Source: an uncultured Steroidobacter sp.
GTDB taxonomy: Bacteria; Pseudomonadota; Gammaproteobacteria; Steroidobacterales; Steroidobacteraceae
Reading direction: 5' to 3'
Length of the DNA stretch: 16,068 bases
NCBI GenBank assembly: GCA_938008435.1
Contig: CALLKK010000005.1
Span: 1-16,068, forward strand
Under the pieces are notes generated by a model. It was given only the letters and a program-made list of their open reading frames with translations. It did no database searches and was not told the origin of the DNA. The translations under genes were made by a program, and so were the position numbers. The first letter of the stretch is position 1. Each line of letters opens with the position of its first letter. Of the stretch, positions 1 to 13,680 are shown one piece after another.

Positions 1-18
1 TACCTGTTGCCTATCCAC

Positions 19-85
19 GTGACAAAGTGACGGGGTGACAAAGCGACATTACTCCCGTCACTTCGTCACCGCGTCACCTTGTCAC
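19..85. repeat. Octamer-repeat palindrome downstream of fusA (element E)
   Basis: Two 29-nt arms (19-47 and 57-85) face each other across a 9-nt loop. By eye 25 of 29 positions are complementary. Each arm is a tandem array with an 8-nt period: GTGAC starts at 19, 27 and 35, with GCGAC at 43, and GTCAC occurs at 57, 65, 73 and 81. The element begins 10 nt after the fusA stop, so its transcript would form a long hairpin at the fusA 3' end. No T-run follows on either side, so it is not a standard intrinsic terminator. It could be an mRNA 3'-end stabiliser, a processing site, or a member of a dispersed repeat family. The structure is certain; the function is unknown. Confidence 0.85.
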
Positions 86-95
86 GACGTTAACT

Positions 96-2186
96 TCAAC
101 CCTTCTTCGTAATCGCGGCGGCGACGTTCGCCGGCACTTCCATATACTTCGCGAATTCCATCGTGTAAGTCGCACGGCCCTGGCTCATCGAGCGCATGGC
201 CGTCGAGTACTGGAACATCTCGGCGAGCGGCACCTCGGCCGTGACAACCTTGCCGGACACCGAGTCTTCCATACCAACGATCTGGCCGCGGCGACGGTTC
301 AAATCGCCCACGATGTCGCCGTAGTACTCCTCGGGCGTCACCACCTCGACCTTCATGATCGGCTCGAGAATGACCGGCTTGGCCTTCGCCATGGCTTCCT
401 TGAACGCCATCGAGCCGGCGATCTTGAACGCCATTTCGTTCGAGTCGACGTCGTGGTACGAACCGTCGAACAGCGTGACCTTGAAGTCCACGACCGGGTA
501 ACCGGCGAGCACGCCGCTCTCGGCCGCTTCGCGAATACCCTTGTCAACCGCCGGGATGTATTCCTTCGGAATGACGCCACCGACGATCGCATTGACGAAC
601 TCGTAACCCTTGCCCGGCTCCTGCGGCTCGAGGCGGATCCAGACGTGACCGTACTGGCCGCGACCGCCCGACTGACGGACGAACTTGCCTTCCTGCTCGA
701 CTGTGCCGCGAATCGTTTCGCGGTAGGCGACCTGCGGCTTGCCGACGTTCGCCTCGACCTTGAACTCGCGCTTCATGCGGTCGACGATGATCTCGAGGTG
801 CAGCTCGCCCATGCCCGAGATGATCGTCTGGCCCGACTCGGCGTCGGTCGACAGACGGAACGACGGGTCTTCCTTCGCCAGACGCTGCAACGCAAGCGCC
901 ATCTTCTCCTGGTCGGCCTTGGTCTTCGGCTCGACGGCCACGGAGATAACCGGCTCCGGGAAATCCATCTTCTCGAGCTGGATCGGGGCTTCAGGATCGC
1001 AGAGCGTGTCGCCCGTGATCACGTCCTTCAGACCCACGGCCGCGGCGATGTCACCGGCGCGGACCTCTTTGATCTCCCTACGCTCGTTCGCGTGCATCTG
1101 CAGCAGACGACCGATGCGCTCGCGCTTGTCCTTGCCTGCGTTCAGCACCGTGTCGCCGGCGCTCAGAACGCCCGAATAGACACGGAAGAACGTCAGGTTA
1201 CCGACGAACGGGTCATTGAGAATCTTGAACGCGAGCGCCGAGAACTTCTCGTCATCCCTCGACTGGCGCCGACCTTCCGTGCCGTCGGGCAGCGTGCCCT
1301 TGACGGCCGGCATATCGACCGGCGACGGCATGTACTCGATGACCGCATCGAGCATCGCCTGCACGCCCTTGTTCTTGAAGGCCGAGCCGCACATGCACAG
1401 CACGATCTCGTTGCGCAGCGAGCGCTCGCGCAGGCCCTTCTTGATCTCCGCTTCGGTGAGCTCCTCGCCTTCGAGGTACTTGTTCATCAATTCCTCGTTG
1501 GCTTCTGCAGCCGCCTCGACGAGCTTGGCGCGGTACTCTTCGCACTGCTCGCGCATCTCCTCGCGGATGTCGCGATACTCGAAGCGCATGCCCTGGGTCG
1601 AGTCGTCCCACCAGATCTCCTTCATGCGAACGAGATCGACCACGCCCACGAAGCTGTCTTCCGCGCCGATCGGCAGCTGAATCGGAACCGGGTTGCCGCG
1701 CAAGCGGGTCTTGATCTGCTCGACGCAGCGCAGGAAGTTGGCACCCGTGCGGTCCATCTTGTTGACGAACGCGATACGGGGCACGTTGTACTTGTTCATC
1801 TGCCGCCAGACCGTTTCGGACTGCGGCTGCACGCCCGCGACGGCACAGAACACGGCCACCGCGCTATCGAGCACGCGCAAGCTGCGCTCCACCTCGACGG
1901 TGAAGTCGACGTGGCCCGGGGTGTCGATGATGTTGATGCGATGCTCGGGGAAGTTGTTGTTCATCCCCTTCCAGAAGCAGGTCGTCGCCGCGGCGGTAAT
2001 CGTGATGCCGCGCTCCTGTTCCTGCTCCATGTAGTCCATGACCGCTGCGCCGTCATGCACCTCACCGAGCTTGTGAGACACACCGGTATAGAAAAGGATT
2101 CGCTCCGTCGTCGTCGTCTTACCGGCGTCGATGTGCGCGGAGATGCCTATGTTGCGGTAGCGCTCGATTGGAGTGGTACGGACCAC
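96..2186 (-). CDS. fusA: Elongation factor G (EF-G)
   Basis: A GTPase that drives mRNA-tRNA translocation on the ribosome and, with RRF, ribosome recycling; cytoplasmic. The 696-aa product is full length for the family. Visible GTPase motifs are G1 AHIDAGKT (17-24), the switch I RGITI (59-63), G3 DTPGH (88-92, ending in the catalytic His92) and G4 NKMD (142-145). Domain IV/V signatures follow, including the GGRGQYGHVW region, and the protein ends in ITKKG. The start is a GTG at 2186, giving MVRTTPIERYRNIG, which aligns with the usual MARTTPIERYRNIG. Only a weak purine stretch (GAGAGAAAG) precedes it. It is the third gene of the str group, 80 bp after rpsG. A tuf gene would be expected next but lies outside the window. 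Confidence 0.98.
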   Translation of the reverse strand: MVRTTPIERYRNIGISAHIDAGKTTTTERILFYTGVSHKLGEVHDGAAVMDYMEQEQERGITITAAATTCFWKGMNNNFPEHRINIIDTPGHVDFTVEVERSLRVLDSAVAVFCAVAGVQPQSETVWRQMNKYNVPRIAFVNKMDRTGANFLRCVEQIKTRLRGNPVPIQLPIGAEDSFVGVVDLVRMKEIWWDDSTQGMRFEYRDIREEMREQCEEYRAKLVEAAAEANEELMNKYLEGEELTEAEIKKGLRERSLRNEIVLCMCGSAFKNKGVQAMLDAVIEYMPSPVDMPAVKGTLPDGTEGRRQSRDDEKFSALAFKILNDPFVGNLTFFRVYSGVLSAGDTVLNAGKDKRERIGRLLQMHANERREIKEVRAGDIAAAVGLKDVITGDTLCDPEAPIQLEKMDFPEPVISVAVEPKTKADQEKMALALQRLAKEDPSFRLSTDAESGQTIISGMGELHLEIIVDRMKREFKVEANVGKPQVAYRETIRGTVEQEGKFVRQSGGRGQYGHVWIRLEPQEPGKGYEFVNAIVGGVIPKEYIPAVDKGIREAAESGVLAGYPVVDFKVTLFDGSYHDVDSNEMAFKIAGSMAFKEAMAKAKPVILEPIMKVEVVTPEEYYGDIVGDLNRRRGQIVGMEDSVSGKVVTAEVPLAEMFQYSTAMRSMSQGRATYTMEFAKYMEVPANVAAAITKKG

Positions 2187-2207
2187 AGTGCTTTCTCTCG
2201 TTCACGT

Positions 2208-2239
2208 GGTCGCGGCATCCGTCGTCGAGACCCGCGACC
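2208..2239 (-). promoter_or_regulatory. Hairpin in rpsG-fusA spacer
   Basis: An 8-bp perfect inverted repeat (GGTCGCGG at 2208-2215, CCGCGACC at 2232-2239) with a 16-nt loop fills much of the 80-bp spacer, just upstream of the weak fusA ribosome-binding region and GTG start. No U-tract follows. It may influence fusA translation or mRNA processing. The pairing is seen; the role is inferred. Confidence 0.4.
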
Positions 2240-2266
2240 TGATAAGGCTGACCAGCGGTTGATGAA

Positions 2267-2746
2267 TTACCAGCGATAGTGCGCGAAGGCCTTGTTCGCC
2301 TCGGCCATGCGATGCGTGTCCTCGCGCTTACGGACGGCAGCGCCGCGATTCTCGGCAGCGTCGAGCAGCTCGGCCGCGAGACGATGCGCCATCGACTTCT
2401 CGGAACGGGACTGCGCCGCTTCGATCACCCAGCGCATCGCGAGCGTCTGACGGCGGGTGGCGCGCACTTCGACCGGCACCTGATAGGTGGCACCGCCGAC
2501 GCGACGGCTCTTCACCTCGACGCTCGGCTTGACGTTGTCGAGCGCCGCCGACAACAGCTCGATCGACTGCTCGGGCGTCTTGCCCGTCTTCTCAGCGATG
2601 CGGTCGACCGCGCCGTAGACGATCTTCTCGGCGACGGACTTCTTGCCGCGCTCCATGACCATGTTGACGAACTTCGCCAACAACAAGCTGTTGAAGCGCG
2701 GATCGGGAAGGATCGTCCGAGTAGGTGCCGATGCTCTGCGAGACAT
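2267..2746 (-). CDS. rpsG: 30S ribosomal protein S7
   Basis: A primary binder of the 3' major domain of 16S rRNA that nucleates assembly of the 30S head; in E. coli it also represses the str mRNA. The 159-aa product is within the normal bacterial length range. It starts MSRRASAPTRTILPDPRFNS, and the ILPDP-F-S block near the N-terminus, GGATYQVPVEVR in the middle and KAFAHYRW at the C-terminus are family signatures. The ATG at 2746 is preceded by a poor ribosome-binding site (AGGA lies about 15 nt upstream, with CGGTAA nearer). This would suit translational coupling to rpsL, as known for the E. coli genes. It lies 98 bp after rpsL and 80 bp before fusA. Confidence 0.97.
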   Translation of the reverse strand: MSRRASAPTRTILPDPRFNSLLLAKFVNMVMERGKKSVAEKIVYGAVDRIAEKTGKTPEQSIELLSAALDNVKPSVEVKSRRVGGATYQVPVEVRATRRQTLAMRWVIEAAQSRSEKSMAHRLAAELLDAAENRGAAVRKREDTHRMAEANKAFAHYRW

Positions 2747-2799
2747 ACTAGTTACCGTTGTTCCTGGCTAGAGTCGTGAGCGGAGGACCGATGTCTGCG

Positions 2800-2813
2800 G
2801 CACCCTTGGGTGC
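2800..2813 (-). promoter_or_regulatory. Hairpin in rpsL-rpsG spacer, candidate S7 operator region
   Basis: The 98-bp rpsL-rpsG spacer contains GCACCC / GGGTGC with a 2-nt loop as drawn, probably opening to a larger loop. In E. coli the spacer between these genes, of about the same length, is where S7 binds to repress its own synthesis. I see the similar spacing and a stem, but I did not establish homology with the E. coli S7 site. Confidence 0.3.
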
Positions 2814-2844
2814 GCCGCGCGAGACACGGGCCGCGCGTCACTTG

Positions 2845-3219
2845 CTATTTCTTGGGCCGCTTCGCGCCGTACTTCGATCGCCCCTGCTTGCGGTCCGCCA
2901 CGCCGGCACAGTCGAGCGTGCCGCGCACCGTGTGATAGCGCACACCCGGCAGATCCTTCACACGACCGCCGCGGATCAGCACGACGGAGTGCTCCTGCAG
3001 GTTGTGGCCTTCGCCGCCGATGTAGCTGATGACCTCGTAACCGTTCGTCAGACGAACCTTGGCCACCTTGCGCAGCGCCGAGTTCGGCTTCTTCGGCGTC
3101 GTGGTGTACACGCGGGTGCACACGCCGCGCTTCTGCGGACACGCTTCAAGCGCAGGAACCTTCGTCTTATACCTCGGCGAGGTCCGCGGCTTGCGAACGA
3201 GCTGACTGATGCTAGCCAT
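2845..3219 (-). CDS. rpsL: 30S ribosomal protein S12
   Basis: A decoding-centre protein of the 30S subunit that contacts the A-site codon-anticodon helix; mutations here give streptomycin resistance. The 124-aa product matches the family length and is close to E. coli S12, with the blocks CPQKRGVCTRVYTTTPKKPNSA and GGRVKDLPGVRYH. Lys43 (in TPKKPNS) and Lys88 (in GRVKDLPG) are present, so the sequence is of the streptomycin-sensitive type. Asp89, the residue methylthiolated by RimO in E. coli, is also present. The ATG at 3219 has AAGGA about 11 nt upstream. It is the first gene of the str group, transcribed from the promoter at 3331-3359 and possibly also by read-through from rpoC. Confidence 0.98.
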   Translation of the reverse strand: MASISQLVRKPRTSPRYKTKVPALEACPQKRGVCTRVYTTTPKKPNSALRKVAKVRLTNGYEVISYIGGEGHNLQEHSVVLIRGGRVKDLPGVRYHTVRGTLDCAGVADRKQGRSKYGAKRPKK

Positions 3220-3241
3220 AAGTGGTTGATCCTTGGAGAAA

Positions 3242-3270
3242 CACTAGGCCGCCAATACGGCGGCCTAGTG
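3242..3270 (-). terminator. Perfect 12-bp hairpin just ahead of the rpsL ribosome-binding site
   Basis: CACTAGGCCGCC (3242-3253) and GGCGGCCTAGTG (3259-3270) are perfectly complementary with a 5-nt loop. On the minus strand the stem is followed by GTTTCTCC, a short U-rich stretch, so it could be a partial rpoC terminator or an attenuator in the rpsL leader. It lies downstream of the str promoter, so str transcripts carry it in their 5' UTR between the +1 site and the AAGGA box. The stem is certain; terminator activity is a guess because the U-tract is short. Confidence 0.5.
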
Positions 3271-3330
3271 CGTAAATAGTTGCATGTCGGCGGGCGAGCA
3301 TGTCGGGCGCCGGCCGATCAAAGGCGCGCG

Positions 3331-3359
3331 ATTTTAGGAACCAGGCTTAGCGGTGTCAA
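3331..3359 (-). promoter_or_regulatory. Sigma70-type promoter for rpsL-rpsG-fusA
   Basis: On the minus strand a perfect -35 TTGACA (plus-strand 3354-3359) is separated by exactly 17 bp from TAAAAT (3331-3336), a five-of-six match to TATAAT. Transcription would begin near 3324, leaving a leader of about 105 nt to the rpsL start. A GC-rich stretch (GCGCGCC) sits between the -10 element and the start site, reminiscent of the discriminators of stringently controlled ribosomal promoters. This is the only near-consensus promoter I found in the window, and it implies that the str genes can be transcribed independently of rpoBC. Confidence 0.8.
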
Positions 3360-3415
3360 CCGCGCCACAAGACGCGGCGGCTACGCTACGGGATTCCCTG
3401 CACGCCCTCGGCCGT

Positions 3416-3438
3416 GCCGCGGTCATGACGACCGCGGC
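3416..3438 (-). terminator. Perfect 9-bp hairpin after rpoC
   Basis: GCCGCGGTC (3416-3424) and GACCGCGGC (3430-3438) pair perfectly across a 5-nt loop, 12 nt past the rpoC stop. The stem is almost all G-C. No U-run follows, so it is not a canonical intrinsic terminator; it may stabilise the rpoC 3' end or pause polymerase ahead of the str promoter. The structure is seen; the function is inferred. Confidence 0.4.
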
Positions 3439-3450
3439 CCGCCAGCGTCA

Positions 3451-7659
<4,209 letters not shown>

Positions 7660-7662
<3 letters not shown>

Positions 7663-7674
7663 CTGGGTCACCTA
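7660..7674 (-). promoter_or_regulatory. rpoC translation start region, identical to that of rpoB
   Basis: TAGGTGACCCAGATG holds the Shine-Dalgarno (AGGTGA), a 5-nt spacer and the ATG. The same 15 nt occur at the rpoB start (11943-11957), while the flanking sequences differ. An in-frame GTG three codons upstream overlaps the Shine-Dalgarno, so a minor longer form is possible. Confidence 0.75.
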
Positions 7675-7787
7675 AATGGGTGAAACCAATAATCCGGCTC
7701 AGTGATGCAGGCGATCGCACCGGCGCAGGCGAACACGGTCGCCGCGCACGGCCGATCGAATGGCGTTGATGGCGCGCCCTGCCGTCA
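7663..7787. other. rpoB-rpoC spacer, no element seen
   Basis: This 125-bp spacer contains the rpoC ribosome-binding region at its rpoC end. I see no strong hairpin, promoter or heptamer repeat in it, in contrast to the nusG-rplK and rplA-rplJ spacers. Confidence 0.5.
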
Positions 7788-11942
<4,155 letters not shown>

Positions 11943-11945
<3 letters not shown>

Positions 11946-11957
11946 CTGGGTCACCTA
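11943..11957 (-). promoter_or_regulatory. rpoB translation start region, identical to that of rpoC
   Basis: TAGGTGACCCAGATG carries AGGTGA, 5 nt, then ATG. It is the same 15-mer as at rpoC (7660-7674). It decides the rpoB start in favour of the ATG over the GTG nine bases upstream, because that GTG lies inside the Shine-Dalgarno. Confidence 0.75.
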
Positions 11958-12060
11958 TCAATTCGGGCCGCTCGCTGATTCGAGACGGCGACGAAAACTG
12001 GGAAGCTGCTCGATATCGAACGCCGCCCTTCAAGACACGAGATCGAGACAAACGCGGAAA

Positions 12061-12088
12061 GCGACTGCAGACGCACGTCCACAGTCGC
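12061..12088 (-). promoter_or_regulatory. Hairpin in rplL-rpoB spacer, candidate attenuator or RNase III site
   Basis: The inverted repeat GCGACTG (12061-12067) / CAGTCGC (12082-12088) encloses a short inner GAC/GTC stem with a GCAC loop; on the minus strand it is followed by TTTCC. In E. coli this spacer holds an attenuator that lowers rpoBC expression relative to the ribosomal genes, plus an RNase III cleavage site. The position fits that role. The identification rests on location and the stem only. Confidence 0.45.
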
Positions 12089-12162
12089 CTCCGCTTCGAC
12101 AAGGCGCCGCAAGTGAGTCGTGTGAGGCGGCCCGCCGACCAACCGCCCCGCCACGCAATACC

Positions 12163-12552
12163 TCACTTGATCTCCGCAGCAGCGCCCGCTTCTTCCAGCT
12201 TCTTCTTGATCGCTTCGGCGTCGGCCTTCGACACACCGTCCTTGACGACGGACGGCACGCCTTCCACCAGATCCTTCGCTTCCTTCAAGCCGAGGCCGGT
12301 GATCTCGCGGATGACCTTGATGACGCCGACCTTGTTCGAGCCGAAGCTGGTCATCGTCACGGTGAACTCCGTCTTCTCTTCGGCAGCCGGAGCCGCAGCG
12401 CCAGCGCCCGCGGCCACGCCCGGAGCGGCGATCGCGACCGGAGCCGCAGCCGTCACGCCGAACTTCTCTTCCATCATCTTGACGAGATCGACGATCTCCA
12501 ACACGGTCATGTTGCCGATCGCGTCCAGAATCTCTTCTTTGCTAACAGCCAT
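12163..12552 (-). CDS. rplL: 50S ribosomal protein L7/L12
   Basis: The flexible stalk protein of the 50S subunit; dimers bind L10 and recruit translational GTPases such as EF-G and EF-Tu. The 129-aa product is slightly longer than the 121 aa of E. coli. The N-terminal dimerisation domain (1-33) is followed by an Ala/Pro/Gly-rich hinge (about 34-60, including AAPGVAAGAGAAAPAA), which accounts for most of the extra length. The globular C-terminal domain (61-129) carries the factor-binding segment GLGLKEAKDLVEGVP. The ATG at 12552 has GGAG about 8-9 nt upstream. It lies 69 bp after rplJ. Its mRNA would share control with rplJ through the L10 leader. Confidence 0.98.
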   Translation of the reverse strand: MAVSKEEILDAIGNMTVLEIVDLVKMMEEKFGVTAAAPVAIAAPGVAAGAGAAAPAAEEKTEFTVTMTSFGSNKVGVIKVIREITGLGLKEAKDLVEGVPSVVKDGVSKADAEAIKKKLEEAGAAAEIK

Positions 12553-12621
12553 TGTCTTTACTCCAACCTAGTTACCTAAATCGAATCTCAAGTCTTGCTG
12601 GTCGAATTCGCGACCGGCGAA

Positions 12622-13149
12622 TTACCCAGCCGCCTTCTGATCCTTCACTGCAGCGATCGTCCGCACCAACTTCGCGTGCGGCTCGGCAACCGTGCGTACG
12701 AACTTCTCGATCGGCGCCTTGAGGACGCCAGCCAACTGGCTGAGCGCCTGCATGCGCGTCGGCAAGCTCGCAATCTTGTCGAGTTCCTTCGCGCTGAGCG
12801 CCGTGCCACCGAGCGACACGACGGTCGGGACCAACTTGTCGTTGTCCTTCGCGAAAGTCTTCACAAGACGCGCGGCCGCGCCCGGATCGTCCTTCGAGAA
12901 TGCGAGAATCAGCGGTCCCTTCAGGTTGTCGCGGATGCACTCGAACGGAGTGCCCGTGACCGCCCGGCGGGCCAGCGTGTTCTTCACCACTCTCAGATAG
13001 ACGTTCGCATTGCGGGCTTTCGCGCGCAGATCTGTCATCTGCGACACGGTCAGGCCGCGATACTCTGCAGCGACGACCGATTGCGCGGTCTGGGCGACCG
13101 AAGCCACCTCGGCGACCAACGCCTTCTTGTCATCGAGTCTGAGCGCCAT
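12622..13149 (-). CDS. rplJ: 50S ribosomal protein L10
   Basis: The base of the L7/L12 stalk: it binds 23S rRNA with its N-terminal domain and L7/L12 dimers with its C-terminal helix. Free L10-L12 complex represses the rplJL mRNA in relatives. The 175-aa product is about ten longer than the E. coli protein. The N-terminal block MALRLDDKKALVAEV and the YRGLTVSQMTDLR and VVKNTLARRA motifs are typical. The C-terminal part has the Ala/Leu-rich helix (QALSQLAGVLKAPIEKFVRTV). The ATG at 13149 has a very strong Shine-Dalgarno (AGGAGG, 5 nt spacing). A 531-bp leader with a putative L10 operator and repeat elements precedes it. Confidence 0.98.
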   Translation of the reverse strand: MALRLDDKKALVAEVASVAQTAQSVVAAEYRGLTVSQMTDLRAKARNANVYLRVVKNTLARRAVTGTPFECIRDNLKGPLILAFSKDDPGAAARLVKTFAKDNDKLVPTVVSLGGTALSAKELDKIASLPTRMQALSQLAGVLKAPIEKFVRTVAEPHAKLVRTIAAVKDQKAAG

Positions 13150-13214
13150 GATTTCCTCCTGGCGTGAAGAGCGATAACTACCTCGAGCGGACGTCCTGTT
13201 CGCTCACCCATATA

Positions 13215-13300
13215 GGGCACTGGGCGGCTGGGCTCTGGGCTCTGGCCAGAGAGAGCGAAGCTCCTCTTACCAGTCCCCAGCGCCCTGGGCCCAGGGCCCT
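13215..13300. repeat. Heptamer-array palindrome (element A) before rplJ
   Basis: The left arm reads as units GGGCACT, GGGCGGCT, GGGCTCT, GGGCTCT, then GGCCAGAGAGAGC. The right arm, read on the other strand, gives AGGGCCCT, GGGCCC, AGGGCGCT, GGGGACT, then GGTAAGAGGAGC. The arms meet in a core hairpin closed by GAGC-GAA-GCTC (13253-13263). The core flanks (GGCTCTGGCCAGA and CTCTTACCAG) match those of element B (GGCTCTGGTCAGA and TTCTTGCCAG). The two are therefore members of one family rather than independent palindromes. Function unknown. Confidence 0.75.
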
Positions 13301-13303
13301 GAG

Positions 13304-13319
13304 AGCCGCGTTAGCGGCT
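13304..13319 (-). promoter_or_regulatory. 6-bp hairpin in rplJ leader
   Basis: AGCCGC (13304-13309) and GCGGCT (13314-13319) pair perfectly around a 4-nt loop, abutting element A. It belongs to the rplJ 5' leader and may be part of the folded L10-responsive structure. No U-run follows on the minus strand. Confidence 0.35.
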
Positions 13320-13378
13320 TTGACGGCGCCCTTCAGCCGGATGTCAATCGCGGACGAGCCGCTCTTGAGCTCCGATTC

Positions 13379-13553
13379 GGGTAACACCATCTGCGCAGGC
13401 ATTGCATTAAGGGCTGGGGGCTGGAGGTTGGAGGCTGAGGCCAGATGAAGAACGCTCTGCGCGCCTCCTCCCGGTCCAAGCTCCTAACCGCACCCGCATC
13501 CCGCCTGCGGTCTTCGATGATGGTCGGTTCCGAGTTGTCGCCAACTCTCGACC
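13379..13553 (-). promoter_or_regulatory. Putative L10 (rplJ) autoregulatory leader
   Basis: The minus strand shows a hairpin with GGTCG/CGACC outer and GAGTTG/CAACTC inner pairs (plus 13522-13553). CGCAGGC (plus 13503-13509) follows, and later its partner GCCTGCG (13394-13400), which runs into CCTGCGCAGATGGTGTTACCC. That last segment resembles, from memory, the conserved part of proteobacterial L10 leaders, where L10-L12 binds to block translation. Location ahead of rplJ fits. Repeat element C lies between the two paired segments. The pairings are seen; assignment to the L10 leader family is recall-based and needs a covariance search. Confidence 0.55.
13409..13497. repeat. Heptamer-array palindrome (element C) inside the rplJ leader
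   Basis: The left arm has GGGCTGG, GGGCTGGA, GGTTGGA, GGCTGAGG (from 13411). The right arm, read on the other strand, has GCGGGTGC, GGTTAGGA, GCTTGGA. The centre holds a purine-rich AGATGAAGAA and the reverse-strand GGAGGAGG. The match is less perfect than in A, B or E, but the plan is the same: units of about 7 nt in inward-facing arrays around a purine/pyrimidine core. It is bracketed by the complementary CGCAGGC / GCCTGCG segments of the leader. Confidence 0.55.
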
Positions 13554-13571
13554 GGCCCTACATCAACTGAT

Positions 13572-13672
13572 GACTGGAGACTAGGGACTGGTGGCTTGAG
13601 CAAGAATGAAGAGACGTCCTCTTCCTTCTCGGGCTCCAGCAGCCTCCAGCCTGCTCCCGGTCTCCAGTCCCT
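13572..13672. repeat. Heptamer-array palindrome (element D) after rplA
   Basis: GACTGGAGAC at 13572-13581 has its exact reverse complement at 13660-13669. The left arm continues as units GACTGGA, GACTAGG, GACTGGT, GGCTTGA; the right arm on the other strand gives GACTGGA, GACCGGG, AGCAGGCTGGA, GGCTGCTGGA. The core is a small hairpin GAAGAG (13608-13613) / CTCTTC (13619-13624) with loop ACGTC. The element starts within about 10 nt of the rplA stop, so the transcript would form a long imperfect hairpin at the rplA 3' end. Confidence 0.7.
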
Positions 13673-13680
13673 GCTCGCGC

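Larger units (their letters stand above)
13150..13680 (-). other. rplA-rplJ intergenic region, 531 bp, non-coding
   Basis: Read in the direction of transcription from the rplA stop, this region holds element D, a GGTCGAGAG.. hairpin, element C, the conserved-looking CCTGCGCAGATGGTG segment, a 6-bp AGCCGC hairpin, element A, and finally the AGGAGG box of rplJ. Short open frames on both strands run through it, but their start codons have no good ribosome-binding site and their composition follows the repeats, so I do not call them genes. I found no convincing promoter. A TTGACA-like word at plus-strand 13343-13348 lacks a -10 partner. Confidence 0.8.

Noticed and set aside
453..2279. A 608-codon plus-strand open frame opposite fusA
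   Set aside because: It is in the same codon register against fusA as the rpoB shadow, and the product looks like a GC-rich antisense translation.
11946..11954. GTG at 11954 as the rpoB start (and likewise 7671 for rpoC)
   Set aside because: The GTG is part of the AGGTGA Shine-Dalgarno that serves the ATG, and the ATG gives the usual N-termini MAYSFTEKK and MKDLLKLF.
13343..13348. A TTGACA word in the rplJ leader as a promoter
   Set aside because: At 16-18 bp spacing there is no TATAAT-like partner (the bases there read GTCAAA in a GC-rich context).
13178..13402. A 74-codon minus-strand frame in the rplJ leader
   Set aside because: It begins inside the probable L10 leader and runs through element A. 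There is no ribosome-binding site, and its sequence is explained by RNA structure and repeats.
13164..13448. A 94-codon plus-strand frame in the rplA-rplJ gap
   Set aside because: It is antisense to the operon, overlaps elements A and C, and has a composition set by the repeats.
13215..13672. CRISPR array or tandem-repeat locus
   Set aside because: The repeats are short 7-nt units in inverted arrays with no uniform long repeat, spacers or cas genes.
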